Positions 48,785 through 59,118 of a stretch of DNA of 64,000 bases are shown piece after piece. Both the position numbers and the translations under genes were made by a program. The notes beneath the pieces are model-generated. The model saw nothing but the letters and a program-made list of their open reading frames with translations. It made no database searches and was not told the origin of the DNA. Location: the NCBI GenBank assembly GCA_963756815.1, contig CAVWPR010000005.1, forward strand, positions 448,262 to 512,261. Reading direction: 5' to 3'. Origin of the DNA: JAENVU01 sp963756815. Its GTDB lineage: Bacteria > Actinomycetota > Acidimicrobiia > IMCC26256 > JAENVU01. Numbering within the stretch: position 1 is the first letter of the stretch; each line of letters begins with the position of its first letter.

Positions 48785-51352
48785 GTGACCACGGTGGAAC
48801 ACGGGGCTTCGGGCGAGGGCCGACACGTCGCAGCCGACCTCGGCGAAGATCGCGCCTCGACCGCACTGGGCCGTCACTACGAGGGGCTCGACGGGCTGCG
48901 CGCGGTGGCGGTGATCCTCATCCTGCTCTACCACGGCGAGGTCTCGTGGGCGCGGGGCGGGTTCCTCGGCGTCACCCTCTTCTTCACCCTCTCCGGGTTC
49001 CTGATCACCGGCGTCCTGCTCCGCAACCCGGTCGTCGGGGGCGCCGGACTCCGCAGCTTCTGGAGCCGGCGCGCCCGCCGACTCATGCCGGCCGCGTTCA
49101 TCGCGCTCGCCGGCGTCGTCCTGTTCGGCGCCACCGTGGCGGTCCGCCCGCAGGCGGACGCGCTCCCCGGCGACGTGTTCGCGGCCGCCACCTGGACGGC
49201 CAACTGGCACTTCATCCTGAGCGGCACGTCCTACCTGGACCTGTTCTCGGCGCCGTCGCCGGCGCAGCACTTCTGGTCACTCGCCATCGAGGAGCAGGCG
49301 TACCTGCTCCTGCCGATCGGACTCCTGCTCCTCGCGCGTCGCCGTTGCTCGCCGCTGCTGGTCGCGGCGCTGCTCGGTGCCGCCGCCGTCGCGTCCACCG
49401 TGTGGATGACCGTGCTGTCGCACGGCGGCGCCGGACTGGACCGCCTCTACTACGGCACCGACACGCGGATCGGCGAGCTGCTCATCGGCGGCGCGCTCGC
49501 CGCCGTCCTCGCGTGGACGGGCCGCGACTTCCCGCGGACGGTTCGCCGGCTCCTCGCCGCCTTCGGATGCGTCGGACTCGCCGCACTCCTGTGGTGGGCG
49601 GCGACCGCGTCGCTGGTGGACGTCGCGCTGTACCGCGGTGGATTCCTCGCGTTCTCGCTGCTCACCTGCGCTGCGATCCTGGCGATCCTCGCCGATGTCG
49701 GGCCCGTGCGGCGGGTGCTCTCCGCCTGGCCACTCCCACCGATCGGTCGCATCTCGTACGGGCTCTACCTGTACCACTGGCCGATCTACCTGTGGCTGAC
49801 CGCGTCCCGCACCGGCCTCTCCGGATGGTCACTGCTCGCGCTGCGCGTCGGGGTCACGTTCGCGGTCGCGATCGCGTCGTACCGCTACGTCGAGCAGCCG
49901 ATCATCCACGGCGCGCTGGCCCGCTTCCCCCGCTGGATCCGCTGGACGCTCGCGCCGCTCGCGGCCGTGACCGTCGTCGCCGCCGGCGTGGTGTTCGTGA
50001 ACCGCTCCGCCGCCGACCCGTTCGCCGCGTTGCGTCAGAACCCGGCGTCGGCCGCCGCCGCTCGAGCTGACGACGGCGTGCTCGACCTGCTCGTCATCCC
50101 CCGGTCCCAGGACGACCCGCTGCTGGGCGCCGCTGCGGGTCGCGGCGGCGCGCAACGGCACCCGCCTGCAGGTCGCAGCGCCGTTCCGTTGCACCGGCCC
50201 CTTGGTGGGAACCGCGCACGGGCGCACGTGCTCGAACTGGGCACACGAGTGGCCCACGATCGTGCGGCGCGACGACCCGGACGCCGTTCTCGTGCTCGCG
50301 GACCAGTGGGACGGCACGAGCCCGGCGGACCTCGCAGCGGGCGCGGGGACCCGAGACACCGAGACGATCACCGCGGCGCTCGGAGCCGGGTTCGATCTCC
50401 TCGCCGCCCGTGGGGCGCCCTTCGTGTGGGCCGACCTCCCGGCGGCGACTGGCGGCGGATCAGGCTTCTTCAGGCCGTTCCATCAGGCGATGCTCCGACT
50501 GCAGGCGGAGCGCTCCGACGTCGACGGCATGAGCGAGCTGCCGAGCACTCCCGGGCTCGCGCCCGAGGCGTACGCCCAGCAGGCGGCCACCACGATGCTG
50601 GCCGACGCCGAGCGGCACCGGCGACGCGTGCTCGCGGACCTCCCGAAGGTGCTCGTCGTCGGCGACTCGCAGGCGCTCTCGCTCGGCTACGGCCTCGACC
50701 GCTGGGCTGCCGAGCACCGGCGGGCCATCGTGTGGAACCGCGCCGTGGAGGGATGCGGCGTCGCCACGGACGGCGAGCTTCCGACGTTCGGCATCGGCGA
50801 CCAGCGAGCCCGGTGTCGTGCCGCCGTCGCGCGCCTGGCCACACCTGCTCGCGCGCATCCGACCGGATCTCGTCGTCGTGCTGAGCAGCATCGCCGACAC
50901 GCAGGACCGGAAGCTCCCCGGCGCGCAGCGGTTCACGTCGTTCGGCGATCCGGCCCTGGACAACTTCCTGCTGCGCGAGTACCGGACCGCGGTGCGGACG
51001 CTGTCGTCGACCGGTGCGAGCGTCGTCTGGATGACTGCGCCGTGCATCGACCAGCAGGGGATCGCGACGCAGCTCAGCCCCCTCGACACCACCCGCATCC
51101 GCCACCTCGACCAGTCCGTGCTGCCGCGTCTGCAGACCGCGGAGTCGAGCAAGACGCGTCTGTTCGATCTCGCGCGAGGTGGTCTGCCCCGGGTGGACCC
51201 CGCGTCGCGTCGTCCCGTCGGTGGGCACGCTGCGCCCCGACGGGGTTCACTTCTCGGCCGCTGGCGCGCGGTGGTTCGCCGAGAGGTACGGGGACCAGTT
51301 GCTCGCCATGGCGACGCAGATCACCGACGGCCGGCGACGCAGCGGCGGGTAG
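48785..51352 (+). CDS. OafA-type membrane O-acyltransferase with C-terminal SGNH domain (frameshifted)
   Basis: The acyltransferase-3 domain is intact over about 430 residues: LDGLRAVAVILILLYHGEVS, FLGVTLFFTLSGFLITGVLL, FWSRRARRLMPAAFIALAGV, FWSLAIEEQAYLLLPIGLLL and IGRISYGLYLYHWPIYLWL. Frame changes near 50140, 50820 and 51180 split the SGNH part, which has VLVVGDSQALSLGYGLDRW and LRPDGVHFSAAGARWFAERY. It closely resembles 43699-46252 in both halves, a duplication on the same strand. It likely acylates the exported glycan. I chose GTG 48785 because it gives the same distance to LDGLRA as in the paralogue; ATG 48677 is in frame too. The GT4 gene follows after 43 bases. Confidence 0.75.
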
Positions 51353-51395
51353 CCTGACGCCGCCGTCCGTCCAGACGACTGCGACCTCACGATCC

Positions 51396-52557
51396 ATGCG
51401 CGTGCTCACCGTCATCGACAGCCTGGATCCGAGCGGCGGCGCCGAGCAGTCCCTCGCCGCGATGGCGCCCGCGCTGGTCACCCAGGGCCTCGAGCTGCAC
51501 GTCGGCGTACCTCCGGGACCGACCACGGTCGCTCGCCGGGCAGCTCCGCGGTGCTGGCGCCGAGGTCCACCCGCTCACCGGATCGGGCGGGCGCGCCGGC
51601 GACGTCGTGCGGGTCGCCCGCCTCACCCGCGCCCTGCGTCCGGACCTCGTGCACACGACGCTCTTCGAAGCCGACCAGGCCGGCCGGGTCGGCGCCCGGC
51701 TCGCACGGTCCGCTGTCGTCAGCAGCTTGGTCAACGTGGCCTACGGGGACACCCAGGCGACCACGCCCGGCGTCGCGGCATGGAAGCTCCGGGCCGCGCA
51801 GGCGACCGACGCGGTCACCGCCCGCCTCGCCGTGCGGTTCCACGCGATCACGAGCCACGTCGCCGACGTCATGGCCGCTCGCCTGCGCGTTCCCCGAAGT
51901 CGCATCGACGTCGTCGCCCGAGGTCGGGACCCGGTCGGTGCTGGGTCGCCGCACCGAGATCCGTCGCGACGAGACCCGCCGACGACTCGGCCTCGCCGAC
52001 GATGTGCCGGTCGTGCTCGCGATCGGACGCGAGGAATGGCAGAAGGGGCACGACACCCTGGTGGACGCGACGCCGCGCCTCGTGGAGCGGTGGCCCGGCC
52101 TCACGGTCCTGCTCGCCGGGCGGCCCGGGGCGCAGAGCGAGGCGCTGCGCGCGCGCAGATCGAAGGCGCGGGCCTGACATCGAGCGTGCGGGTACTCGGG
52201 TACCGCGACGACGTCGCCGACCTGCTCGGCGCCGCCGACGTGTTCGCGTTCCCGTCGCGATGGGAAGGGTCTCGGCAGCACGCTGCTCGAGGCGATGGCG
52301 CTCGAGATCCCGATCGTCGCCAGCGACCTCCCCGCGGTCCGGGAGGTGCTCACGCCGGACGAGGCGCGCCTGATCCCGCCCGACGACGCGGCGGCGCTCG
52401 CCGACGCCGTCGCCGCCTGTCTGGGGTCGCCGGTGGACGCCCGCCGGCACGTCGACGCCGCACGGCGCCGCTTCCTCGAGCAGTTCACGGCCGAGGCAGC
52501 GGCGCGCGGGATGCTCGACTTCTACCGACGGGCGCTGGACGCGCGGCGCGCACATGA
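51396..52557 (+). CDS. GT4-family glycosyltransferase (frameshifted)
   Basis: The N-terminus MRVLTVIDSLDPSGGAEQSL is the typical GT4 glycine-rich start. VVRVARLTRALRPDLVHTTL follows in a second frame, then VLAIGREEWQKGHDTLVDAT and VLLAGRPG in a third. VRVLGYRDDVADLLGAADVF and LLEAMALEIPIVASDLPAVR (donor site) come last. Frame changes near 51530, 51915, 52160, 52270 and 52520 are needed. About 385 residues result, normal for the family. The end was placed at the TGA that overlaps the ATG of the next gene (ATGA), so the two are coupled. A TAGCCT element lies 40 bases upstream, overlapping the previous stop. Confidence 0.7.
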
Positions 52558-53504
52558 GCACCGAGCCCGCGGTGACCGTGGTGATCCCCACGCACGACCG
52601 TGGCGACGTGATCGGCCGCGCGATCTCGTCGGTGCTGCGCCAGGACGCCGTGGACCTCGAGGTCATCGTCGTCGACGATGCGTCGACGGACGACACCGCC
52701 TCGGTGGTCGGGGCGATCCCGGACTCCCGCGTCCGCTACGTCGCCGTCGGAACGCGTCGGAGCTGCCGAGGCTCGCAACATCGGCGCACGACGGGGACGG
52801 GGTCGATGGTTGACGTTCCTCGACAGCGACGACACGGTCACGCCCGACTGGATCTCGAGCCTCCTCGTCGCGACGGCGCGCACCGCGGACGGCTCTCGTC
52901 AGCTGCGGGTACGCAGAGCGGCTCGAGGGCAGCGACGTGGTCTGCCGGGCACCCGTGCCCCACGTGCTCAGCCCGGCGGTGGGGTCGATCGTCGCCCTGA
53001 TCGAGACCGGGGGGTCGTACCTCGTCGATCGCCGTCTGTTCCTCGAGATCGGCGGCTTCGATCGCCGAGCAACGAGCCGCGCAGCACCTCGAGCTCGCGC
53101 TGCGTCTCGGGCCCGAGCTCGGCCGGCGCGGGCTGCGCTGCGGCGCAGTGATGCGACCACTGGTCGAACGCTGGGTGGGCCGCGGCGACAACATCCGCGC
53201 CGACGACGCAGCAGTGCTCGCGGGCTCCGTCCGGATCCTCGACCGTCACCGTCACCGCCTCGCGCTCGACCCTCCGATGCTCGCGAACACCGCCGCCACC
53301 GCATCGCACCGCGCCCTCCGGCTCGGCCGGATCGCGGAGGCCCGCCGGCTCGCCCTGCTCGCAGCGCGGACCCAGCCGAGGAACCTGCGACACTGGGCGC
53401 GCCTCGGTGCCCTGGCGGTACCCGGACTGGCGCGCCGGCGCGCGACGCGGACCGGCATGGAGATGTCGAACGGAGGGCCATGCGATCGCGTGTCGTCGCC
53501 CTAG
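52554..53504 (+). CDS. GT2-family glycosyltransferase (frameshifted)
   Basis: The N-terminus VTVVIPTHDRGDVIGRAISS with LEVIVVDDASTDDT, and WLTFLDSDDTVTPDW as the metal site, define a GT2 domain of the GT-A fold. Then come VGSIVALIETGGSYLVDRRL and FLEIGGFD (acceptor region) and a helical tail (LALLAARTQPRNLRHWARLG). Frame changes near 52755, 52905 and 53060 interrupt it. About 316 residues result. It starts in the ATGA overlap with the GT4 gene and overlaps the start of the next glycosyltransferase by 25 bases, so three transferases form one operon. The donor sugar is unknown. Confidence 0.7.
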
Positions 53505-54572
53505 GCAGCACGACCGGGAAGAACCGCGTCGGTCGGGTGTACTCGCTGTGGCTCACCGCCCGCGAGGCCGGTCTCGACTTCACCTATCTCACGGTGGCCG
53601 ACGGGCCTCTCTGGGAGCCGCTGCGCGACCACGAGGAGTTCCTCGCGTGCGTGCACACCGAGCCTGACCTCGCCGGGCTCGAGCGCCGACTCCGGCGCGA
53701 GCTCGGACCGGAGACCACGGTCCTCGTGTGCAAGCCGCGCCCCGAGCTGCTGCGGCTCGCCCGTGCGGTCGAGGACGTCGTGCCGGTGATCGTCGACGTC
53801 GACGATCCGGAGCTCCTCGATCCGTGGGGCGACGCATCGATGCTCGTTCGGGCCAAGCGCGTTGCTCGCAACGGCCGTGCGCCGTACCGCTTCGGATGGG
53901 CGCGGCGCGCCCTGCGGTCGATGCGGGTGATCACCTCGAACCCGCTGCTGCAGGAGCTCTACGGCGGACACGTCGTGCCCCACGTGCGCGCCGACGGCGC
54001 CTGCGCCCGAGCCACGCGTCCCGGGAACCGACGACGTGTTCCGGATCGCCTTCGTCGGGACGGTGCGCGAGCACAAGGGGATCACCGAGCTACGAGCCGC
54101 CGCCGGCGGAGTTGGCCCGCCGTCGCAACGTGCGATTGTCCGTGACCGCGTCGGCCCCGCCCGACGCATTGCCCTGGGAGGACTGGACCGGGCCACACGA
54201 GCCTCGCCGGTGGCCTCGAGCTGCTCCGCGACAGCGATGCGGTCGCGATCGTGTCGCGCCCGGGGGTCTGGGGGGACCACCAGCTGCCGGTCAAGCTGAT
54301 CGACGCCATGACCGCCGGCGTGCCGGCCGTGGTCACCGCCCGGCCGCCTCTGCTGTGGGCGACCGGTGGCGCCGCGCTCGTCGCTCGCGACGGCTCGGTC
54401 GCCGACCTGGCCGAGGCGCTGGCGCTCCTTGCGGACGACACGCGCCTCGCATCGGCGCTCGCGACGGCCGCGTGGCGACGGGCCTGCGACGCCTTCACAC
54501 CGGCCGCGGCGGCACCGCTGCTCCTCGACGGCCGTGAACGACGCCGATACGGGCCGCCCGCGCCTGCGCTGA
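53480..54572 (+). CDS. Glycosyltransferase, GT4-like (frameshifted)
   Basis: The start MRSRVVALGSTTGKNRVGRV has GGAGGG just before the ATG. VPVIVDVDDPELLDPWGDAS and the MRVITSNPLLQELYGG segment are typical of GT4-like enzymes with an unusual acceptor half. VFRIAFVGTVREHKGITEL, LSVTASAPPDALPWEDW, then HQLPVKLIDAMTAGVPAVVT form the donor half in two further frames. Frame changes near 54030, 54095, 54200 and 54540 are needed; the end is the TGA at 54570. It has about 364 residues. It is the third gene of the transferase operon and ends 5 bases before the convergent sulfatase gene. Confidence 0.65.
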
Positions 54573-54577
54573 CCGGC

Positions 54578-56043
54578 TCACCCGGGTGTCGGCGCGTCGG
54601 CTCCGGCCCGGAGCGCCCAGTCGACGAACCGATCCGGCGGCGGTTCGTCCGTGATACCCGACCACACGATGCCCTCGAGCTCGGCGAGGACGTCGGCGTA
54701 CTCGGGTTCCTGGCTGCGGTCGACGGTCTCGCCGGGATCCCGCTCGAGGTCGAAGAGCAGCTTCGACCAGCTCGGCCAGTGGCAGATCAGCTTGGTCGGC
54801 CCGCGCCGAACACCGGGCCAGCCCGGCGTTGAACAGGAACCGGACCGTGCGGTCGTCCGGCACCTCGGCGTCGGCCACCAGGTGCGGGACGAGCGAGCAC
54901 GAGTCGAACTCGGACTCGTCCATCGGCAGCGGGACGTCGGCGAGCTCGCAGAACGTCAACGGCAGGTCGCTCGACTGCACGAGGGCGTCGACCCGCCGAC
55001 CCGCGGCAATCCCCGCGCCGGCGAGCACGAGCGGCACCCTGACGAGGTCGTCGAAGGGTATCCACGGTGCCTTGCCGCCCGAGCCCGCGATGGCCGGCGT
55101 AGTCACCGTGGTCGGAAGTGAACGCGACGACCGTCCGGTCGAGCGGGAAGTGCGCCAGCAGGGCACCGAGCGCGTCGTCGATCTGGTTGACCAGCGCCCG
55201 AACCTGCGTCTGGCGCCGTCGCAGGACGTCCGCACCGTGGTCCCGGACCCGCCAGGGCGAGTACGCCGCGCCGTCGTTGTCGATCGCCTCGCGGAACACC
55301 TCGGGCAGCGACTCGTTGACCTCGTCGCCGTCGGTCGGGAGCTCGGTGTCCTCGACGTCGTACTTCGTCGCGTACGGCCCGAGCGGGTTGAGCGGCGTGT
55401 GCGGGTGCGGGAACGACACCACCAGGAACAGGGGTCGATCCGTCCGACGTCCACGCAGGAACGTGCGCACCTCGTCGACGACCCACGTGGTCGGGTGGTA
55501 CTCGAGAAGGTACGGGAACGGCACGGGTCCGACTCCGTCCGGCCGGCGCGGCAGGATCTGCGGCGCACGGCCCGGTTCGAGCGCACCCCACGCCGCAACC
55601 CCTCGCTCGACCAGCCACTGGTGGTAGTCGTCGAGATCCGGCGCGCCGTCCGGCCGGAGCCCCAGCGTCGACGCGCCGAGGTGCTCGCTCGTGCGCATCA
55701 CGTCGAACCCATGCCGCGCGTGCACCGGGGTGAAGTGCATCTTGCCGATCAACGCGGTCTCGTACCCCGCGCCCCGCAGCGCGTGGGCGATCGTCCACAC
55801 ACCTTCCCGCAGCGCGTACGTCCCGAGTTGGGCCGGGAGCCGTCGCGGCTGGACACCCGTGAGCAACCCCGTACGCGCCGGGATGCAGGTGGACGCCGCG
55901 CTGTACGCGCCGGTGAAGACGACGCCCTCTTCCGCGAGCGCGTCGAGCACGGGCGTCTCGAAGGCTCCTCCGGAGGCGTATCCGACCTGGTCCCGCCGCT
56001 GCTGATCGGTCATGAACAGCACGATGTCGGGCGACCGCTCCAC
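54578..56043 (-). CDS. Sulfatase of the formylglycine type (frameshifted C-terminus)
   Basis: DIVLFMTDQQRRD contains the metal-binding Asp and Gln residues. Cys53 in STCIPARTGLLTG is the C-x-P-x-R site that becomes formylglycine, and the second conserved region ALIGKMHFTPVH follows. VVAFTSDHGDYAGHRG supplies the second metal site. The frame changes near 55090 and again near 54800 before the end LLFDLERDPGETVD, a typical sulfatase C-terminal strand. About 488 residues result. It would hydrolyse sulfate esters, perhaps on the very glycan sulfated here. No export signal is visible at the N-terminus, so it may be cytoplasmic. The GTG at 56043 has TAGTCT 6 bases upstream. Confidence 0.8.
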
Positions 56044-56049
56044 GACCGG

Positions 56050-56055
56050 AGACTA
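56050..56055 (-). promoter_or_regulatory. -10-like element (TAGTCT), leaderless promoter of the sulfatase gene
   Basis: TAGTCT on the minus strand ends 6 bases before the GTG at 56043 and supports that start. Confidence 0.45.
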
Positions 56056-56126
56056 CGTCTGCGCCTCGGCAGGTGACGCTCGCCGGACACTCCACGTCGC
56101 CGTCGAGTCCGGGTCTGCGATGCAGT

Positions 56127-57209
56127 TCAGGCGCGGCGCCGGTCACTCCACAGCTCGCCCAATGCGGCGAACAGGTAGCCCAACACGGTCGCGTCGGCAT
56201 CAGGTGTCCAGAGCCGGTCGAGGGCGGCGAGCAGCTCGCCCGTTCCCGCTCCCACCCACCGCTCGTCGGCCGGCGGGACGACGAAATCCTCCACGGGCCA
56301 TCCGAGCGCCGTCGCGAGGGTCCGGTTTGATGCCTCGAACTCGTTGCGGGCGTACTGGCCGAGCACTGCGCGGGCGTCCTTCGCGGCATCGGAGACCGCG
56401 ACGTCCCAGCGCGCGCTGATCCCGGCGAGTTCCCCCTGTCGCCATCCCGTGCCGTTCGTGCGAGCCGGCCGCGCGAGCAGCTCCGGCGGGGAGAGGTGCA
56501 ACAGGTTCGCGAGGTCGATCGACAGGCCGGGGTTCATTCGTGCGATCGGCGGAGGGTCGTCGATGCCGAGGAAGTGCGAGGCGAAGTCCTGCACCGCGCT
56601 CCCGCCGGCGAGCAGGTCGCTCCGAAATGGACGGACGTCGAAGGCGAAGCGCGACATGCGCGTCGTCACCGCGGCGTACGACTCGCCGTATCGGAGCGCA
56701 TCGGACTCGGAGACGACCCAGGCCGATGGTGCGTCGCGTCCGGCGAAGCCCCACTGGCGCCAGCGCGCTTCGAGGGCGGTGTCCTGCGGTCGTACGTAGT
56801 GCGCCACGGTGACCTCGTGACGGGCAGCGAGGCCGTCGAGTGCTTCGAGGAACGGTTCATCGCTCCGTTGGAACAGCGATGCGAAGCCCTCGGAGGAGAT
56901 CACGACGTCGCCCAGCTCGGCGACCGCGGCATCAAGGGCCGCCGTGAACTCGGCGCTCAGCGCGGCGAGGGAGTCCCGACCCTCCCGTCGCTGCCGCGCG
57001 CCGGCGTATCGCAACAGGAACACGTTGGCGTTGACGATGGGCGCGTCGCCGACGGGACCGATCCGGTAGGAGCTGCCATCGGGTGCGGCCCGGTCGAGCA
57101 CGACGTGCACCCCGTTGGCCGCCAGGAGATCCCGCTGCTCGAAGAGCCACGTCTGGATGCTGGTCGAACCCGTCTTTGGCATGCCCGAGTGCAGGAGCAC
57201 CGAGCCCAC
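56127..57209 (-). CDS. Sulfotransferase-like P-loop protein
   Basis: VGSVLLHSGMPKTGSTSIQT is a PAPS-type phosphosulfate-binding loop at the very N-terminus. LGDVVISSEGFASLFQR and VTVAHYVRPQDTALEARWRQ occupy the places of the second strand and the 3'-phosphate region, with Arg present. The rest resembles the longer sulfotransferase-like proteins annotated as unknown in polysaccharide loci. It has 360 residues. I chose GTG 57209 because GGGGGAG precedes it and a GATACT element lies too close to the alternative ATG at 57242. It could sulfate the glycan; the activity is less certain than for the pair at 28651-30127. The frame is intact. Confidence 0.65.
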   Translation of the reverse strand: MGSVLLHSGMPKTGSTSIQTWLFEQRDLLAANGVHVVLDRAAPDGSSYRIGPVGDAPIVNANVFLLRYAGARQRREGRDSLAALSAEFTAALDAAVAELGDVVISSEGFASLFQRSDEPFLEALDGLAARHEVTVAHYVRPQDTALEARWRQWGFAGRDAPSAWVVSESDALRYGESYAAVTTRMSRFAFDVRPFRSDLLAGGSAVQDFASHFLGIDDPPPIARMNPGLSIDLANLLHLSPPELLARPARTNGTGWRQGELAGISARWDVAVSDAAKDARAVLGQYARNEFEASNRTLATALGWPVEDFVVPPADERWVGAGTGELLAALDRLWTPDADATVLGYLFAALGELWSDRRRA

Positions 57210-57287
57210 GGTCGCTCCCCCCGTTCGGACCCGAAGCGACATCACAGTATCCGCGCCCCGCCGGACGAACCCGCGTTCCGACCGCGC

Positions 57288-57293
57288 TACCTT
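57288..57293 (+). promoter_or_regulatory. -10-like element (TACCTT), leaderless promoter of the aminotransferase gene
   Basis: TACCTT ends 6 bases before the ATG at 57300, in the 90-base gap between divergent genes. Confidence 0.45.
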
Positions 57294-57299
57294 CCCGTG

Positions 57300-58504
57300 A
57301 TGACCACGAGCCGTGGAACGCTCGGCGATCCGGACCTCGGGACCGGTGTGACGCCCGAGCCCATCCCCTTCAACCGGCCCAGCCTCGAGGGCGACGAGAT
57401 CGAGCTCATGCGGTCGGCGGTCGATGCAGCTCGGCCACACCTCGGCCGACGGCCCGTTCTCGGCGAAGGCCGCCGAGCTCCTCCGGTCCGAGGTCGGCGC
57501 GCAGCGACGTGCTGCTGACCACCTCGTGCACCGCGGCGCTCGAGATGAGCGCCATGCTGCTCGACATCGGCCCCGGCGACACGGTGGTCGTGCCCTCCTT
57601 CGGGTTCGTCACGACCGCGCTCGCCTTCGTTCGCCAGGGCGCCCGGGTGCTCTTCTGCGACATCGAGGAGACGACGCTCGGCCTCGACCCGCGTCACCTC
57701 GCGCGAGCTCATGGACCCCACCGTGCGCGCGGTCGTCCCGATCCACTACGCCGGCGTCGGCTGCGACGTCGACGGCATCAGCACCGTGCTCGCCGAGTGG
57801 CCGCGTGCCGAGCTGGTCGAGGACAACGCGCACGGCCTGTTCGGTCGGCGCGACGGTCGCCCGCTCGGCAGCTTCGGTCGCTTCGCGTCCCTGAGCTTCC
57901 ACGAGACGAAGAACTTCATCTGCGGCGAGGGCGGCGCGCTCGATCGTCAACCGGGCCGACGACGTCGCGCGGGCGAACGTCTTGTACCACAAGGGCACGA
58001 ACCGGCAGGCGTTCCTGCTCGGTCAGGTCGACAAGTACTCGTGGCAGGACGTCGGGTCGTCATTCGGATTGAGCCGACGTCCTCGCCGCGTTCCTCTACG
58101 GGCAGCTCCAGCGACGCGACGAGATCCTCGCCAAGCGTCGCCACGTGTTCGACCGCTACCAGGAGCTGCTCGAGCCCCACGCCGATCGGCTCGGGCTGCA
58201 GCTGCCGTCGGTCCCGGCCAACTGCGAGCAGGCGTACCACATGTTCTACGTCCTGCTCCCCGACACCGAGCGGCGCAACCGCGCCCTGGCCGACATGGCC
58301 GCCGTCGGGGTGCACGCGACGTTCCACTACGTGCCGCTGCACAGCTCGCCCGGCGGCCGCAGGTTCGCGGCGCGCGCGACGGAGTGCCCCGTCACCGACC
58401 GGGTGAGCGGCCGGCTGCTCCGGCTGCCGTTCTTCACGAGCCTCGACGACGACGACGCCCGCCGGGTCGTGGACGCGCTCGTCGCCTCCGTGTCGCGGAC
58501 CTGA
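57300..58504 (+). CDS. wecE: dTDP-4-keto-6-deoxyglucose aminotransferase, WecE/RffA-like (frameshifted)
   Basis: The fold is DegT/DnrJ/EryC1/StrS. IPFNRPSLEGDEIE opens the protein, LTTSCTAALEMSAMLLDIGP is the cofactor phosphate region, and IHYAGVGCDVDGI and ELVEDNAHGLFG follow. SLSFHETKNFICGEGGAL holds the PLP-binding Lys near residue 203. LYHKGTNRQAFLLGQVDKYS and WQDVGSSF are characteristic of WecE, which makes dTDP-4-amino-4,6-dideoxygalactose. The protein has about 402 residues, as expected. Frame changes near 57435, 57500, 57705, 57945 and 58075 break it. It implies an amino-deoxy sugar precursor; the genes for dTDP-glucose and its dehydratase are not in the window. Confidence 0.8.
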
Positions 58505-58551
58505 AGCCCGCCGCGCGTCTCCCGCCACGCTCCGCGTTCATCGACCAACAA

Positions 58552-58569
58552 TCGCACAACATCGTGCGA
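58552..58569. promoter_or_regulatory. Inverted repeat in the intergenic region before the LPFTG gene
   Basis: TCGCAC and GTGCGA flank a 6-base spacer (AACATC). The repeat lies 95 bases before the TATATT element in a 209-base gap that is less GC-rich than its surroundings. It could be an operator or only part of a weak hairpin after the aminotransferase stop. Confidence 0.3.
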
Positions 58570-58663
58570 AATCGGTACATCTCGCGGTTGCGAACCGTCG
58601 GCGCCGAGCAAGATGGCAGGCGATGGTGCAGAACGCCCATCGACGGCATCCCGAGCAATCCCC

Positions 58664-58669
58664 TATATT
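58664..58669 (+). promoter_or_regulatory. -10-like element (TATATT) for the LPFTG protein gene
   Basis: TATATT is the most AT-rich -10-like hexamer in the window. It lies 44 bases before the ATG at 58714, and AAAGGG serves as ribosome-binding site between them. No good -35 is visible. Confidence 0.45.
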
Positions 58670-58713
58670 TCTTTCACTGCCTCACGGATGGGGCAGGCAA
58701 AGGGCCAAGCGCA

Positions 58714-59099
58714 ATGGGCGAGTTGGGAGCAGCAAGTCCGTCCGAGGAGGGCGTCGGTCGCCGGCGCTTCCTGCTCAGGACCCTCGGTGCGGGTTCCGTC
58801 GCGCTCGCGATCCCCACGATCATCTCCGTCAGCCCGGCCGGCGCCGTCACGAGCCCGCCGCCCCAGCCCCCCACCGAGGTCGAGCCGGCCACCGAGCCGC
58901 GCCCCGCGTCGGGCACGCAGGTCGCCGCCGCGAGCGGCGGGCAGCTGCCGTTCACCGGCGCCGACGTCGAGAAGCTCGTCGTCGGGGGCACCGCCGCGAT
59001 CGTCGGCGGTGCCACGATGATCCACTGGAGCGCACCAGCACGCCCGCCGGCACCTCGCCCGCGACCGTGCCCCTCCCGGAGGAACCGCCCACCGGCTGA
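58714..59099 (+). CDS. Small exported protein with twin-arginine-like signal and LPFTG sorting motif
   Basis: The N-terminus reads GVGRRRFLLRTLGAGSVALA, a twin-arginine-like region followed by a hydrophobic stretch and an SPAGA cleavage site. A Pro/Glu/Thr-rich spacer of about 45 residues leads to LPFTG, then a hydrophobic segment (VEKLVVGGTAAIVGGATMI). One frame change near 59030 gives the end RTSTPAGTSPATVPLPEEPP. The order of signal, low-complexity stalk, LPxTG and helix is that of sortase-anchored surface proteins. The mature part is only about 60 residues with no folded domain, so it may be a linker or attachment point. The tail after the helix lacks the usual run of basic residues. No sortase gene is in the window. 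Confidence 0.6.
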
Positions 59100-59118
59100 C
59101 CGGACTCGCGCCCGTTCG

